DNA of 64,000 nt from JBBRMW01 sp965246845. GTDB taxonomy: Bacteria > Chloroflexota > Anaerolineae > Aggregatilineales > UBA2796. The DNA lies in NCBI GenBank assembly GCA_965246845.1, contig CBDFFR010000014.1, positions 186,001 to 250,000 on the forward strand, read 5' to 3'. The notes beneath the pieces are model-generated. The model was given only the letters and a program-made list of their open reading frames with translations. It did no database searches and was not told the origin of the DNA. Shown here one piece after another: positions 1 through 8,900 of this stretch (position 1 is its first letter; each line of letters starts with the position of its first letter). The translations under genes and the position numbers were made by a program.

Positions 1-2
1 AG

Positions 3-557
3 GCACGGCTGGACCGCGACTACGGGATGGTCTTTCAGGCGGCCACGCTGCTCGATTGGCGAACCGTGCTGCGCAATGTCGAGTTGCCGCTCGAAGTGAT
101 GAACAGCCCACGCGCACAACGCACCGAACGCGCCCGTGAAATGCTCAAGCTGGTCGAACTCGGTGAGTTCGAGAACCATTACCCCTGGCAGCTTTCCGGC
201 GGGATGCAGCAGCGCGTCGCCATCGCGCGGGCGCTTGCTTTCGAGCCGCCGTTGCTGCTCATGGATGAACCCTTCGGCGCGCTCGACGAGATGACGCGCG
301 ACCGCCTGAACAACGAACTACTTTCGATCTGGGCGCGCACGCACAAGACGGTCGTGTTCGTCACGCACAGCATACAGGAAGCCGTTTACCTGAGTACGCG
401 CGTGGTCGTGATGAGTCCGCGTCCGGGGCGCATCGCGCAAATCATCCCGATTGACCTGCCGCAGCCGCGCGGACCGGAAGTGCGCGATACGGAAGCGTTC
501 TTCCGGCTCGTCACGCGCGTTCGCGAAGCGTTGCGCGGAACCGGAGCCGCCGAATAG
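3..557 (+). CDS. ABC importer ATPase (SsuB/TauB type), 5' end missing
   Basis: The reading frame is open from the window edge, so the N-terminus with the Walker A loop lies outside. Visible parts are the Q-loop (GMVFQAATLLDW), the ABC signature LSGGMQQRVAIARAL, Walker B LLLMDEPFGALDE and the H-loop VFVTHSIQEAVYLS. These match the nitrate/sulfonate/taurine importer ATPases, which power uptake of small organic molecules at the inner face of the membrane. The stop codon is directly followed by the permease ATG, so the two are translationally coupled and form one importer with the binding protein at 1896. The ATG at 27 is internal (it is the M of GMVFQ) and is not the start. Substrate cannot be read from this subunit. 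Confidence 0.93.
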   Translation, partial: ARLDRDYGMVFQAATLLDWRTVLRNVELPLEVMNSPRAQRTERAREMLKLVELGEFENHYPWQLSGGMQQRVAIARALAFEPPLLLMDEPFGALDEMTRDRLNNELLSIWARTHKTVVFVTHSIQEAVYLSTRVVVMSPRPGRIAQIIPIDLPQPRGPEVRDTEAFFRLVTRVREALRGTGAAE

Positions 558-1775
558 ATGGCTGCGCTCGCTCTGTCATCCATTGAAAGCGATATCCCCG
601 AAGCGCAGGCAAGCCACGCGCGCGATTACGGGGCGGTGATCGCGATCATCCTGACGGTCATTTTCTACCACATCACCGACGCCGTTCTGCGCGAGAGTTC
701 GCCGCTCGGCCTCGCCTTTCGCAATGCCGCCTTGCGGCGCGTGCTGTGGGTGCTGTTCGCGGGGACGGCGGCGGCGCTCGTCGCGTCGGTGGTGCAAAGC
801 CGGGCGCTGCGCAGCATGACCCGGCAGGTGATCGACTCAACCGCCGCGTTCTGCCTGACGTTGGCTGTCCTGAATGCGGGCTTGTTCGTCCTCGCGGGGC
901 GCGGGGTGGCGCTGGCGGCTCCACTGACGGCGCTAATCGCGATTGGCGGTGTGATTGCGGCGCTGGTCCTCGCCGCGCCCTGGGAACGCGGACGGCTGTG
1001 GCGCAAGACCGGGCGTCAAACCGCACCCGCGCTGCTGATCGCGTTCGGGGTGCTTGTCGCTTGGGAATTGATCATCACTGTCTTCAATGTAAAACAATTC
1101 TTGCTCCCGAAACCGACGGTGATCTCGCAAACGCTTTTCGAGACCTTCCCGGACCTGATCTCGAAAAGCTGGGTGACATTCCAGAATGCGCTGTGGGGCT
1201 ACGCGATTGGCTGCGGATTGGGCGTGTTGATCGGGGTCGCCTCGGCGCGGTACAGCGCGTTCAGCCGCGCGATTTTGCCCTTCGCGATTGCCGCGAACAG
1301 CACACCGATCATCGCCTTCGCACCGATTATGGGCTTCTGGTTCGGCGTGACACAGCCCGCCTCGAAGATCGCCGTCGTCGCGATTATGGTCTTCTTCCCG
1401 TGCATGATCAACACCGTGCGCGGGCTGCTCGCGGCAGATCGCGGCGCGCTGGAATTGATGCGCTCGCTGGCGACGGGTGAAGTTGCAATTTTCCGCAAGG
1501 TGCGCTTTCCGGCGGCGCTGCCGTTCATCTTCAACGGCCTGAAATTCGGCACGACATGGAGCGTGATTGGCGCGGTCGTCGCGGAGTTCTTCGGCGGGAC
1601 GACGCAGGGCATCGGCTATTACATCCGCAACAAGCCCACAGCGTTCGATTTCGCGGCGGCGTGGGCGGCTATCGTCATCGTTTCGTTGCTCGGCATTTTG
1701 TTCTACACCATCGTCTCGCTGGTGGAACGGATCGTGATGCCCTGGCACGTCTCGTTCCGGGAAAAATCGGCATAG
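558..1775 (+). CDS. ABC importer permease with extended N-terminus
   Basis: This is the 405-residue membrane subunit of the importer. Residues from about 145 onward form a BPD_transp_1 domain with the EAA-type coupling loop near residues 297-330 (ALELMRSLATGEVAIFRKVR), the surface that docks the ATPase. The first 140 residues carry four extra hydrophobic segments; SsuC/TauC-type permeases are usually about 250-280 residues, so this is an N-terminal membrane extension. It starts with no gap after the ATPase stop. Its role as partner of the adjacent ATPase and THI5-like binding protein is inferred from position and family. Confidence 0.92.
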   Translation: MAALALSSIESDIPEAQASHARDYGAVIAIILTVIFYHITDAVLRESSPLGLAFRNAALRRVLWVLFAGTAAALVASVVQSRALRSMTRQVIDSTAAFCLTLAVLNAGLFVLAGRGVALAAPLTALIAIGGVIAALVLAAPWERGRLWRKTGRQTAPALLIAFGVLVAWELIITVFNVKQFLLPKPTVISQTLFETFPDLISKSWVTFQNALWGYAIGCGLGVLIGVASARYSAFSRAILPFAIAANSTPIIAFAPIMGFWFGVTQPASKIAVVAIMVFFPCMINTVRGLLAADRGALELMRSLATGEVAIFRKVRFPAALPFIFNGLKFGTTWSVIGAVVAEFFGGTTQGIGYYIRNKPTAFDFAAAWAAIVIVSLLGILFYTIVSLVERIVMPWHVSFREKSA

Positions 1776-1798
1776 GGGTTATATAAGTGGCTCGCGCG

Positions 1799-1843
1799 CA
1801 GCCCTCAATCAGCAGCAGTACGAGGTTGCCGGGTTGAGGGCTG
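1799..1843 (+). other. Intercistronic stem-loop between permease and binding protein
   Basis: A perfect 10-bp inverted repeat (CAGCCCTCAA at 1799-1808, TTGAGGGCTG at 1834-1843) with a 25-base loop lies in the 120-base gap before the binding-protein gene. No T-run follows, so it is not a classical terminator. In importer operons such hairpins often stabilise one mRNA segment so that binding protein outnumbers the membrane parts; that role is inferred here. Confidence 0.5.
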
Positions 1844-1895
1844 AGGACGAGCGGTTCCAGCGAAGATCGGTCACAAAATCAAGAGGATGTTGCTC

Positions 1896-3005
1896 ATGTT
1901 TTCCAGACGGCTCAAAATCTCTTTGTTGGTGCTGGCAGCGCTTCTGATGAGCGTGGTCGGCGCGGCGCGCAGCACGCAGGCGCAAACGCTGACGCCCGTG
2001 AAGCTGCAACTCAAATGGGTCGCCCAGGCGCAGTTCGCGGGCTACTACGTCGCGCTCGATAAAGGGTTCTACAAGGAACAGGGACTCGACGTGACGATCC
2101 TCCCCGGCGGCCCGGACATCACGCCGTTGCAGGTGCTGGCGGGTGGCGGCGCAGATTTCGCGCTGGCGTGGCTCCCGGATGGCCTCGCGGCGCGCGATAA
2201 GGGCGTCGATCCGGTGAATATCGCTCAGGTCTATCAGCGCTCCGGGATGCGCGAGGTGATCTGGAAAGACACCGGACTCAAGAGCGTGAAGGACTTCAAG
2301 GGCAAGAAGATCGGCGTGTGGTGCTGCGGCAACCAGTATGAACTGTACGCGGCGCTCGTAAAGAACAGTATGTCGCCGGAAAACACCGATGATGTCACCA
2401 TCGTCAACCAGCCGTTCGATATGAACCTGTTCCTGAACCGCGAAGTCGATGCGGCAGCGGCGATGACCTACAACGAACTGGCGCAGGTCCTCGAAACGAA
2501 GAACCCGAAGACGGGCAAGCTGTACACGCTCGATGATCTGACCGTCGTTAGCTTCGGGGACGAAGGCACCGCGATGTTGCAGGACAGCATCTATGCGTCG
2601 GCGGCGTGGCTCGCCAAAACGGGCAACGCAGATGTCGCCGTGAAGTTCCTCGCGGCCAGCTTCAAGGGCTGGGCATATGCGCGCGATAACTTCAAGGAGA
2701 GCGTCGATATTGTCCTCAAGAACGGGACGACGCTCGGCACGGGTCATCAGACCTGGCAGCTCAACGAAGTCAACAAGCTGATATGGCCGTCGGCGAAGGG
2801 CGTGGGCATTATGGATGCGGATGCGTTCAAGGTGACTGCGGACATCGCGCTCAAGTACAAGCAGATCAGCAAGGCTCCCGACGCGGATGCGTATCGCACC
2901 GACCTCGCAGAGAAGGCGAACAAACTGCTCACCGACGCGAAGGTAGATGTGACTGGCGACAAGTGGAAGGCGGCGGAAGTCGCGATCACCGAGGGCGGGA
3001 AGTAA
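1896..3005 (+). CDS. ABC importer substrate-binding protein, NMT1/THI5-like
   Basis: The protein has a signal peptide (positive start, hydrophobic core, cleavage likely after TQA near residue 29) and then a THI5/NMT1 fold beginning LKLQ/LKWVAQAQFAGYYVA-like. The family binds thiamine pyrimidine precursors (ThiY), and a close branch (RibY) binds riboflavin; aromatic sulfonate binders are more distant. A GNQYEL segment follows the WCC motif as in ThiY-type proteins. The ATG at 1896 is chosen because AGAGG at 1882-1886 lies nine bases upstream; the ATG at 1887 would directly abut that ribosome site. Length is 369 residues, within the family range. Ligand assignment is open: pyrimidine precursor or riboflavin are the best guesses. 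Confidence 0.85.
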   Translation: MFSRRLKISLLVLAALLMSVVGAARSTQAQTLTPVKLQLKWVAQAQFAGYYVALDKGFYKEQGLDVTILPGGPDITPLQVLAGGGADFALAWLPDGLAARDKGVDPVNIAQVYQRSGMREVIWKDTGLKSVKDFKGKKIGVWCCGNQYELYAALVKNSMSPENTDDVTIVNQPFDMNLFLNREVDAAAAMTYNELAQVLETKNPKTGKLYTLDDLTVVSFGDEGTAMLQDSIYASAAWLAKTGNADVAVKFLAASFKGWAYARDNFKESVDIVLKNGTTLGTGHQTWQLNEVNKLIWPSAKGVGIMDADAFKVTADIALKYKQISKAPDADAYRTDLAEKANKLLTDAKVDVTGDKWKAAEVAITEGGK

Positions 3006-3034
3006 GCGCGCCTTCAGTCATCAGATAGATAACC

Positions 3035-3069
3035 AGACCCGACGCATCATGCCGCCGGGTCTTTTTTTT
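3035..3069 (+). terminator. Rho-independent terminator of the importer operon
   Basis: A 7-bp stem (AGACCCG at 3035-3041, CGGGTCT at 3056-3062) is followed by eight T residues (3062-3069). It lies 30 bases after the binding-protein stop and just before the convergent minus-strand gene. The reverse strand lacks a T-run, so termination is expected only for rightward transcripts. Confidence 0.85.
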
Positions 3070-3077
3070 GCGCATTT

Positions 3078-3542
3078 TTATTCTAATCCGCGCACCGGAA
3101 CATTCAGCGTGATCACCTTCCCGGAGGCGAATGTGAGCCGCAACGTGATTGTCTGCCCGGTTTCGAGCAGCTTGCCCGGCGCGCCATTCCCGGTAAGCAT
3201 GACGTGATTGCCGCCCGGCTTGAGTTCGAGCGTCCCGTTTGCGGGCAGGTCGAGCGCAACCATCTCCGCCATGCTTGCTGTGTCACCCGAGATCGTCGTC
3301 TGGTGCAGCATCGTCATCGAAGCGGCGTCCGTCGTCGCGCTGACCAGTTTATCGGCGGGACCGTCGTTTTTGAGGGTCATGTAAATGGAAGCGTTGTTGC
3401 CGCCATCGAGCGGCGGCGCGAGCCGCACGTAGGGATCGATGACGGTAATCCCACCCGCGCTTTTTGTGCCGCACGCGGTCAGCAGTACAAGCAGGAAACA
3501 GAATAGTATAGCCGCCAGCCGAAACGTGATCTTTAGCGTCAC
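3078..3542 (-). CDS. PCu(A)C-family periplasmic copper chaperone lipoprotein
   Basis: The 154-residue protein begins with a lipoprotein signal ending in the lipobox LLTAC (Cys24), so it is anchored outside the membrane. The rest is the PCu(A)C (DUF461) beta-fold. The copper-binding Met/His set is visible as MTMLHQT, SMAEM and PGGNHVML. The family delivers Cu(I) to the CuA site of cytochrome c oxidase. The gene starts three bases after the stop of the dehydrogenase at 3546, so the two are probably co-transcribed although no functional link is obvious. No cytochrome oxidase gene is in the window. Confidence 0.88.
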   Translation of the reverse strand: MTLKITFRLAAILFCFLLVLLTACGTKSAGGITVIDPYVRLAPPLDGGNNASIYMTLKNDGPADKLVSATTDAASMTMLHQTTISGDTASMAEMVALDLPANGTLELKPGGNHVMLTGNGAPGKLLETGQTITLRLTFASGKVITLNVPVRGLE

Positions 3543-3545
3543 GGC

Positions 3546-4679
3546 TTACTTCGTACCGCCGATGGGCTTTGCATTCACCAGTTTCGGCGGACGTGCCGGA
3601 CGTAACGTGATCATCTGCGAGAGCGCCGGGCGCTTGCCCCCGGTGAACGCATCCAGCGCAACGGGTTTCTTGTCCTTCGCCGAGCGCTGGATCGCCTCAA
3701 GGATGCGAACATCGGCCAAACCTTCCTGACCATTCGGAGCGGGCTGGCGATTTTTGCGGATGCACTCCGCGAAATATTGCGCAACCGCGCCGAGATGATC
3801 GGATTTGCCATACTTCACATCGCGCTCCTTCTCCCCGGTCTGGATATGGTGCGTCTTCGCGTCGTTGAGGCCGAACGCCGCATCGAGGCGCAGGCTGCCC
3901 TCCGTGCCGACGACGGTATAGGTCGAGGCACGCGCCGCGCCGAAACTGCACGTAAACATCGCGAGCCGCTCATCCGGGAAGCGCATCACAACGCTGGTCA
4001 TCTCCGCGACCTCGCCAAAACGCGGGTCGCCGGGGCGCGAGGCATCGACGGCTTCCACTTCGACAGGTTCCGCGCCGAAGATATAACGCGCAGCATTGAT
4101 GCAATACACGCCGACATCGGAGAGCGCCGACCCGCCAAGGTCTTTATCCAACCGGACATTGCCCGCTTCGACCTGTTCCAGATTGAGCGACGAGAACACG
4201 CGCAAATCGCCGAGTTTGCCGGATTTGGCGAGCGTGACCGCGCGCAGGTTGGCTTCCTCGAAGTGCAGGCGGTAGGCGATCATCAGCTTGACTTTGTTTC
4301 GTGCCGCAGCGTCGATCATCTTCTGGCATTCGTCGACTGTATCCGCCATAGGCTTTTCGCAGAGGATATGAATGCCCGCATCGGCAGCGCGCACGGTGTA
4401 ATCGACGTGCAGCGAGTTCGGCAAGCCGATGTAGACCGCATCGACGTTCCCGCTTTTCAGGCAGGCTTCGTATTCGTCGTAACTGTAGCGGCCTTCGATC
4501 TGATATTGATCACCGAGTGCTTTCAGCTTTTCGGGCGAATCGGAGACGAGCGCGGTCACTTCCGCGTTGTCGGTTTGCCGCACGCCGGGCAGAAAATAGC
4601 CCTGTGTGATCCAGCCGAGACCGACGGCGGCGTAACGAACCTTGTTTGACTTGCGCGAAGAACGTTTTTTTGTCGCCAT
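3546..4679 (-). CDS. Gfo/Idh/MocA family NAD(P)-dependent oxidoreductase
   Basis: This 377-residue protein has an N-terminal Rossmann domain (VGLGWITQGYF near residue 19) and the EKP motif (Lys109 in CEKPMADT) that marks the nicotinamide and substrate site of the Gfo/Idh/MocA family. The C-terminal alpha/beta domain follows from about residue 130. These enzymes oxidise or reduce sugars and related polyols; the substrate cannot be read. The start at 4679 is preferred over one at 4709 because GAGG (complement of 4689-4692) lies nine bases upstream. A basic tail (TKKRSSRKSNK) precedes the fold. Confidence 0.9.
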   Translation of the reverse strand: MATKKRSSRKSNKVRYAAVGLGWITQGYFLPGVRQTDNAEVTALVSDSPEKLKALGDQYQIEGRYSYDEYEACLKSGNVDAVYIGLPNSLHVDYTVRAADAGIHILCEKPMADTVDECQKMIDAAARNKVKLMIAYRLHFEEANLRAVTLAKSGKLGDLRVFSSLNLEQVEAGNVRLDKDLGGSALSDVGVYCINAARYIFGAEPVEVEAVDASRPGDPRFGEVAEMTSVVMRFPDERLAMFTCSFGAARASTYTVVGTEGSLRLDAAFGLNDAKTHHIQTGEKERDVKYGKSDHLGAVAQYFAECIRKNRQPAPNGQEGLADVRILEAIQRSAKDKKPVALDAFTGGKRPALSQMITLRPARPPKLVNAKPIGGTK

Positions 4680-4756
4680 GTTCAGTATCCTCAAGCGATG
4701 GTCTGTCAATTGTAGAGGGGTTCGCCAATGGAACCAAAGGCGGGGTCGCGGTTTCC

Positions 4757-4881
4757 GTAGGGGCGGACCGATGTGTCCGCCCGCCTGTCAATCGGACGGG
4801 TCGGGCAAGCCGCGCCCCCTACACCGGACACATGCGTTGCTCTTCGTAGGGGCGGACCTGTGTGTCCGCCCTCCGTCCGCC
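4757..4881. repeat. Intergenic palindromic repeat cluster (two type-1, one type-2 copy)
   Basis: Type-1 palindromes (GGGCGGAC, six bases, GTCCGCCC) lie at 4761-4782 and 4850-4871, each preceded by GTAG. Between them, at 4798-4817, is a type-2 copy whose right arm has decayed from GCGACCCC to GCGCCCCC. The cluster fills most of the gap between the divergent dehydrogenase and response-regulator genes. Confidence 0.9.
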
Positions 4882-4994
4882 CGCCCAATCAATTGTGATA
4901 CGTTTGTCTTGCCAAAGGGAAGGCGGCGGTAGCACGACGCCTGACTATCCGGTACACTATGCTCTACGTATAGTTGCAGCATCCGAGGTTTTCT

Positions 4995-5906
4995 ATGGCG
5001 CGCGGCAAAATTCTCGTAGTCGAAGATGATCCCGACATCAGCACGATGCTCCAGTTCTATTTCAAGGGACAGGGCTACGATGTACAGGTCGCGATGCGCG
5101 GCGCGGATGCGATTGAGCAAACGCGCAAGAACATGCCGCAGCTCATTGTCCTCGATATTATGCTCCCGGATATTGACGGCTACACCGTCTGCCGCGAACT
5201 GCGCAGCACGACGCGCACCAGCCACATCCCAATCATCTTCCTGACGCAGAAAGACGAACGCAGCGACAAAATTGTCGGGCTGGAGCTGGGCGCGGACGAT
5301 TACATTACCAAGCCGTTCGATATTGACGAACTGCGCCTGCGCGTGCGCAACTCCATCGACCGGGTGGACCGCGAAAAGAGCATGGACCCGCGCTCCGGGC
5401 TGCCGAGCAGCAAGCTCATTGAAGAACAACTGCGCGACCTGATGCGCAAAAAAGAAGCATGGTCGTATATCGACCTCAAGATCAACGACTTCGAGTCCTT
5501 TCAGGAAATTTACGGCTCGGTCGCGGGAACTGAAGTCTTGCGCTTCGTCGCGCTGCTGCTCGGTGAGGTGATCGATGAGATGGGGACGCCGGATGATTTC
5601 GTCGGCCATGCCGGGAACGACAACTTCATCCTGATTTCGTTCTCGCCGCGCTCCGAACAAATCAAGGATGAAGTCGTCGCGCGCTTCTCCGAGAAGGTCA
5701 AAGGACACTATTCGTTCATCGACCGCGAGCGCGGCCACGTCACGATGGACTCCGGCGAAATTCGCCCGCTCATGTCGCTCGCGGCGGGGATGGTCGGCAA
5801 CACGCGCCAGCAGTTCGCAGATATTCGCGAAATCACGGAACTGGCAGCGGAAGCGCGGCGTCGTCCGGCGGGCAGTTCAATCGAATCGGTCGAAACATCC
5901 TGGTAG
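4995..5906 (+). CDS. Response regulator with degenerate GGDEF domain
   Basis: Residues 1-120 form a receiver domain with the acidic pocket E10/D11/D12, phospho-acceptor Asp54 (LDIMLPDIDG), Thr84 and Lys106. Residues 125-285 follow a GGDEF fold, but the active-site loop reads HAGNDNFIL instead of GGDEF, so cyclic-di-GMP synthesis is unlikely and the domain is probably a binding or dimerisation module. GAGG at 4985-4988, six bases upstream, sets the start at 4995 rather than at 4974. It ends 20 bases before the giant kinase, which is its likely phosphate donor or upstream partner. Confidence 0.9.
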   Translation: MARGKILVVEDDPDISTMLQFYFKGQGYDVQVAMRGADAIEQTRKNMPQLIVLDIMLPDIDGYTVCRELRSTTRTSHIPIIFLTQKDERSDKIVGLELGADDYITKPFDIDELRLRVRNSIDRVDREKSMDPRSGLPSSKLIEEQLRDLMRKKEAWSYIDLKINDFESFQEIYGSVAGTEVLRFVALLLGEVIDEMGTPDDFVGHAGNDNFILISFSPRSEQIKDEVVARFSEKVKGHYSFIDRERGHVTMDSGEIRPLMSLAAGMVGNTRQQFADIREITELAAEARRRPAGSSIESVETSW

Positions 5907-5926
5907 TGGGTCGGGCGTGAGGTAAC

Positions 5927-8900
5927 ATGGGCGGCGTACTCCTGCTTCTGGTTCTGGGCGTATCGCTGACGATTGCGGTCCCCGCCATCGCCGCGCTGAT
6001 CCGTGAGCGGCAGCGCATTCAGGATCGGATGTCGAACAGCACCCTGCCGATCAACCTGCCTGAAAACGAGGATGGCGTGATCGTCGCGGAAGGGCGCGGC
6101 CATCTGGTCTTCGTCAACGCGCAGGCGCGGCAATGGTTCGGCATGAATGGCGGCGAGCCGAGCCTCGAAGCGCTGGCCGACTCGATCCCCCGCATCGAGC
6201 AGGAACAGTTCATGGAGCTATTCGGACGCGAAGGACAGGCGTCTTTTCAGGTCGGTCCGCGCCGCATCGATGCCGCTTCGCACTTCGTCCCGCACAAGGA
6301 CTCGACGCAGCTTGTCGTTGTGCTGCGCGAACTGCCCACTTTACAGACGCAGACCAGCGCGCCCGCGACGAACGGCAATGGCCGCAAGGCTCCGCTGCCC
6401 GTCCATGCCGGGCGCGACCCGCAGCAGGTCGTCGCGCTGCTGAACAAAATCACCGACGCGCTCAACGCGGAAATGAAACTGGGTGAGACGTTGAATGCGC
6501 TGCTCGAAAGCCTGCGCGCGGTCGTTGCTTTTGACCTGGGCGAAGTCACGCTCTGGGAGCCGGATTTGCAGATATTGCGTCCGGCGGGCTGCGCGGGCGC
6601 GGAGGCTGCGGAATATACGGCTCAGTTTGAAAAGACGGATGGCGTCTACCACCTCGACGACAGCTTTTCGGGCTGGCTGGCACGCTATCGGCAGCCGCTC
6701 CTGATCGCGAACGCGAACGCGCGGCCCGATGTGCGTGCCAAGATTGCGGGTACACAATTCGTCAGTTTTGTGGGCATTCCGCTGCTGCGCGGCGATAAAC
6801 TGGTCGGCACGCTGGAATTGGCGAGCGCCAAACGCGGCGGCTTCAACCATGAAGACCTCGCGCTGCTGCAAGCCATCGGCGGGCAAATCGGGATCGCTAT
6901 CGAAAATTCGCGCCTGTCGCAGACGCAGGCCGAGCGCGTTTCGCAACTCAGTGGTTTGCAGCAGATTGCGGAGGCGATGGGATCGTTCGCCGCCCCGCGC
7001 GAGATGTACGGACAGCTCACCAGCCGCATTGGTGGGCTGATGAACTCCGATATTGTGGGCGTGCTGGTCCTCGACAGCGAACAGGCAATTCTCGACCCGC
7101 AGCTTCCTTTCCTGAACGTCCCGGATAGTGTCGCCGCGTTGTTCCGGTTGCCCGTCGGCGAAGATAGCCCGCTCTGGCGGCTGTGGAAGCGCCGCGCGTC
7201 GTGGTATACCAACGAGGCGAGCGCCGACCCTTCGGTGCGTGAATTCGGCCTGATTGCGCTCGTTGAACCGCTGGGTATTCAACGCCTCTCGCTGACGCCG
7301 ATGCTTTCCGGTGAGCGCGCGGTCGGACTGCTGCTCGTCGCCAATAAGCGTGATGGGTCCGGCATCAATGAAGACGATATGCGGCTGATGTCCGTTTTTG
7401 CCTCGCAAACCGCGATTCTGGTTGAAAACGCGCGGTTGTACCAGCGCGAACAGGAACGCACCAGCGCAAGCAACGGTCTGGAGCAGATTACGCGGGTGCT
7501 GGATGTCCTCGAACACCCGGCAGCGCTCTATGCGCAGATTACGGAGCGCGCCGCGCGCCAGATGCGCGTGCAATATGCGGGTGTCCTGCTGCTGGATGGG
7601 GCAGGCGTCAAACTCGCGGCGCAGGAACCGCTTTACGGATTGGAACGCGCGATTGTCCCCTATTATGAGGTGTCGGCACAGACACGCGAGGCACGCGCCC
7701 GTCTGGATACTGCATGGTACATCAATGCGCTCGATAGCGACGCGAAGACGCGCGAAATGGGCATCGACGCGCTGGGGCGGCTGGTCGATCTACGGCAGGT
7801 CGCCTTTGCACCGCTGCACGCGGGCGGTGAACTCGTCGGCGCGCTGCACATCGCCAACACACTGAATGGCGGCGCATTCACCGAAGCCGATATGAAAGTG
7901 CTTTCCGGCCTCGCGGTGCAGGCTTCCAACTTGATTGCGGACTCGAAAACCTTCCGCGAGACGCAGCGCCGCGCACAGGAAGCCGACGGTCTGCGCCAGA
8001 TTGCCGAAGTCGCTTCGATGAATTTGCCGCTCGATGAGGCATTAGCGCGTATCGCCGAAAACACGCGCGTCCTGCTCGATTGTCGCGCGGCCTCGGTCGC
8101 GCTGCTGGACGAACGAACCGGGCAGCTTGTGATACGGCCAGAGCTGACGCGCGGCATCAATGCCCTGACAGAGCCATTCCTGATTGATATATACGACTCT
8201 GCGATGCAAACCAGCGTGGTCGTTTCGCGGCGGGCATTCCTCAGCAACGATATTCCGAACGATGGTCGCGTGCTGCCGATTTATCGCGCGTTCACCGAGC
8301 GCTATGGGTTGTTCAACACGATTCAGGTCCCGATCATCGCGCGGGACAAAAGCATCGGCGAATTCAGTGTCGCCAACCGCACAGGCGAATTTACGACGAA
8401 CGATCTGAGGCTGGTGCGCGCAATTGCAGTGCAGATCGCCGACACGCTGGACCGTGCAAGACTCTTCGCGACGACCGACGCCGACCTGCGCGCACGCATC
8501 GAAGAGCTGGACTCGCTGACGCGCGTGAGCAATGAATTGAACCAGACGGTGCAGCTTGAGCGCGTATTGGAAGTAATCCGCGTCGAGGCGGCGCGGACGA
8601 CGCAGGCGCGCGAAGCGACCGTCCTGCTTTTGAAGGAACGAGGCGAGTGGGAGACGGACAAACAGCCGTTCGTACAGGAACGCATCGGGGACTCGACCCC
8701 GACCGATGGCGCGCTGCACAGCGTCGAGCGCAAGGTCATCCTCGAAGGTCGCGCGCAGCTCGTCAACGACTATGCGCAGGACCCGCGCGAAACGCTGGTC
8801 GGGACCCGGCGCAGCGCGGTCGTCGTCCCGATCCGCTACAACGATCAGGTGCGCGGCACGATCCACGTCCTGAGCGATACGCCCTCCGCATTCACTGAAC

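Noticed and set aside
1776..1895. Riboswitch in the gap before the binding protein
   Set aside because: Only one simple hairpin is visible; no conserved TPP or FMN riboswitch core is recognisable in 120 bases.
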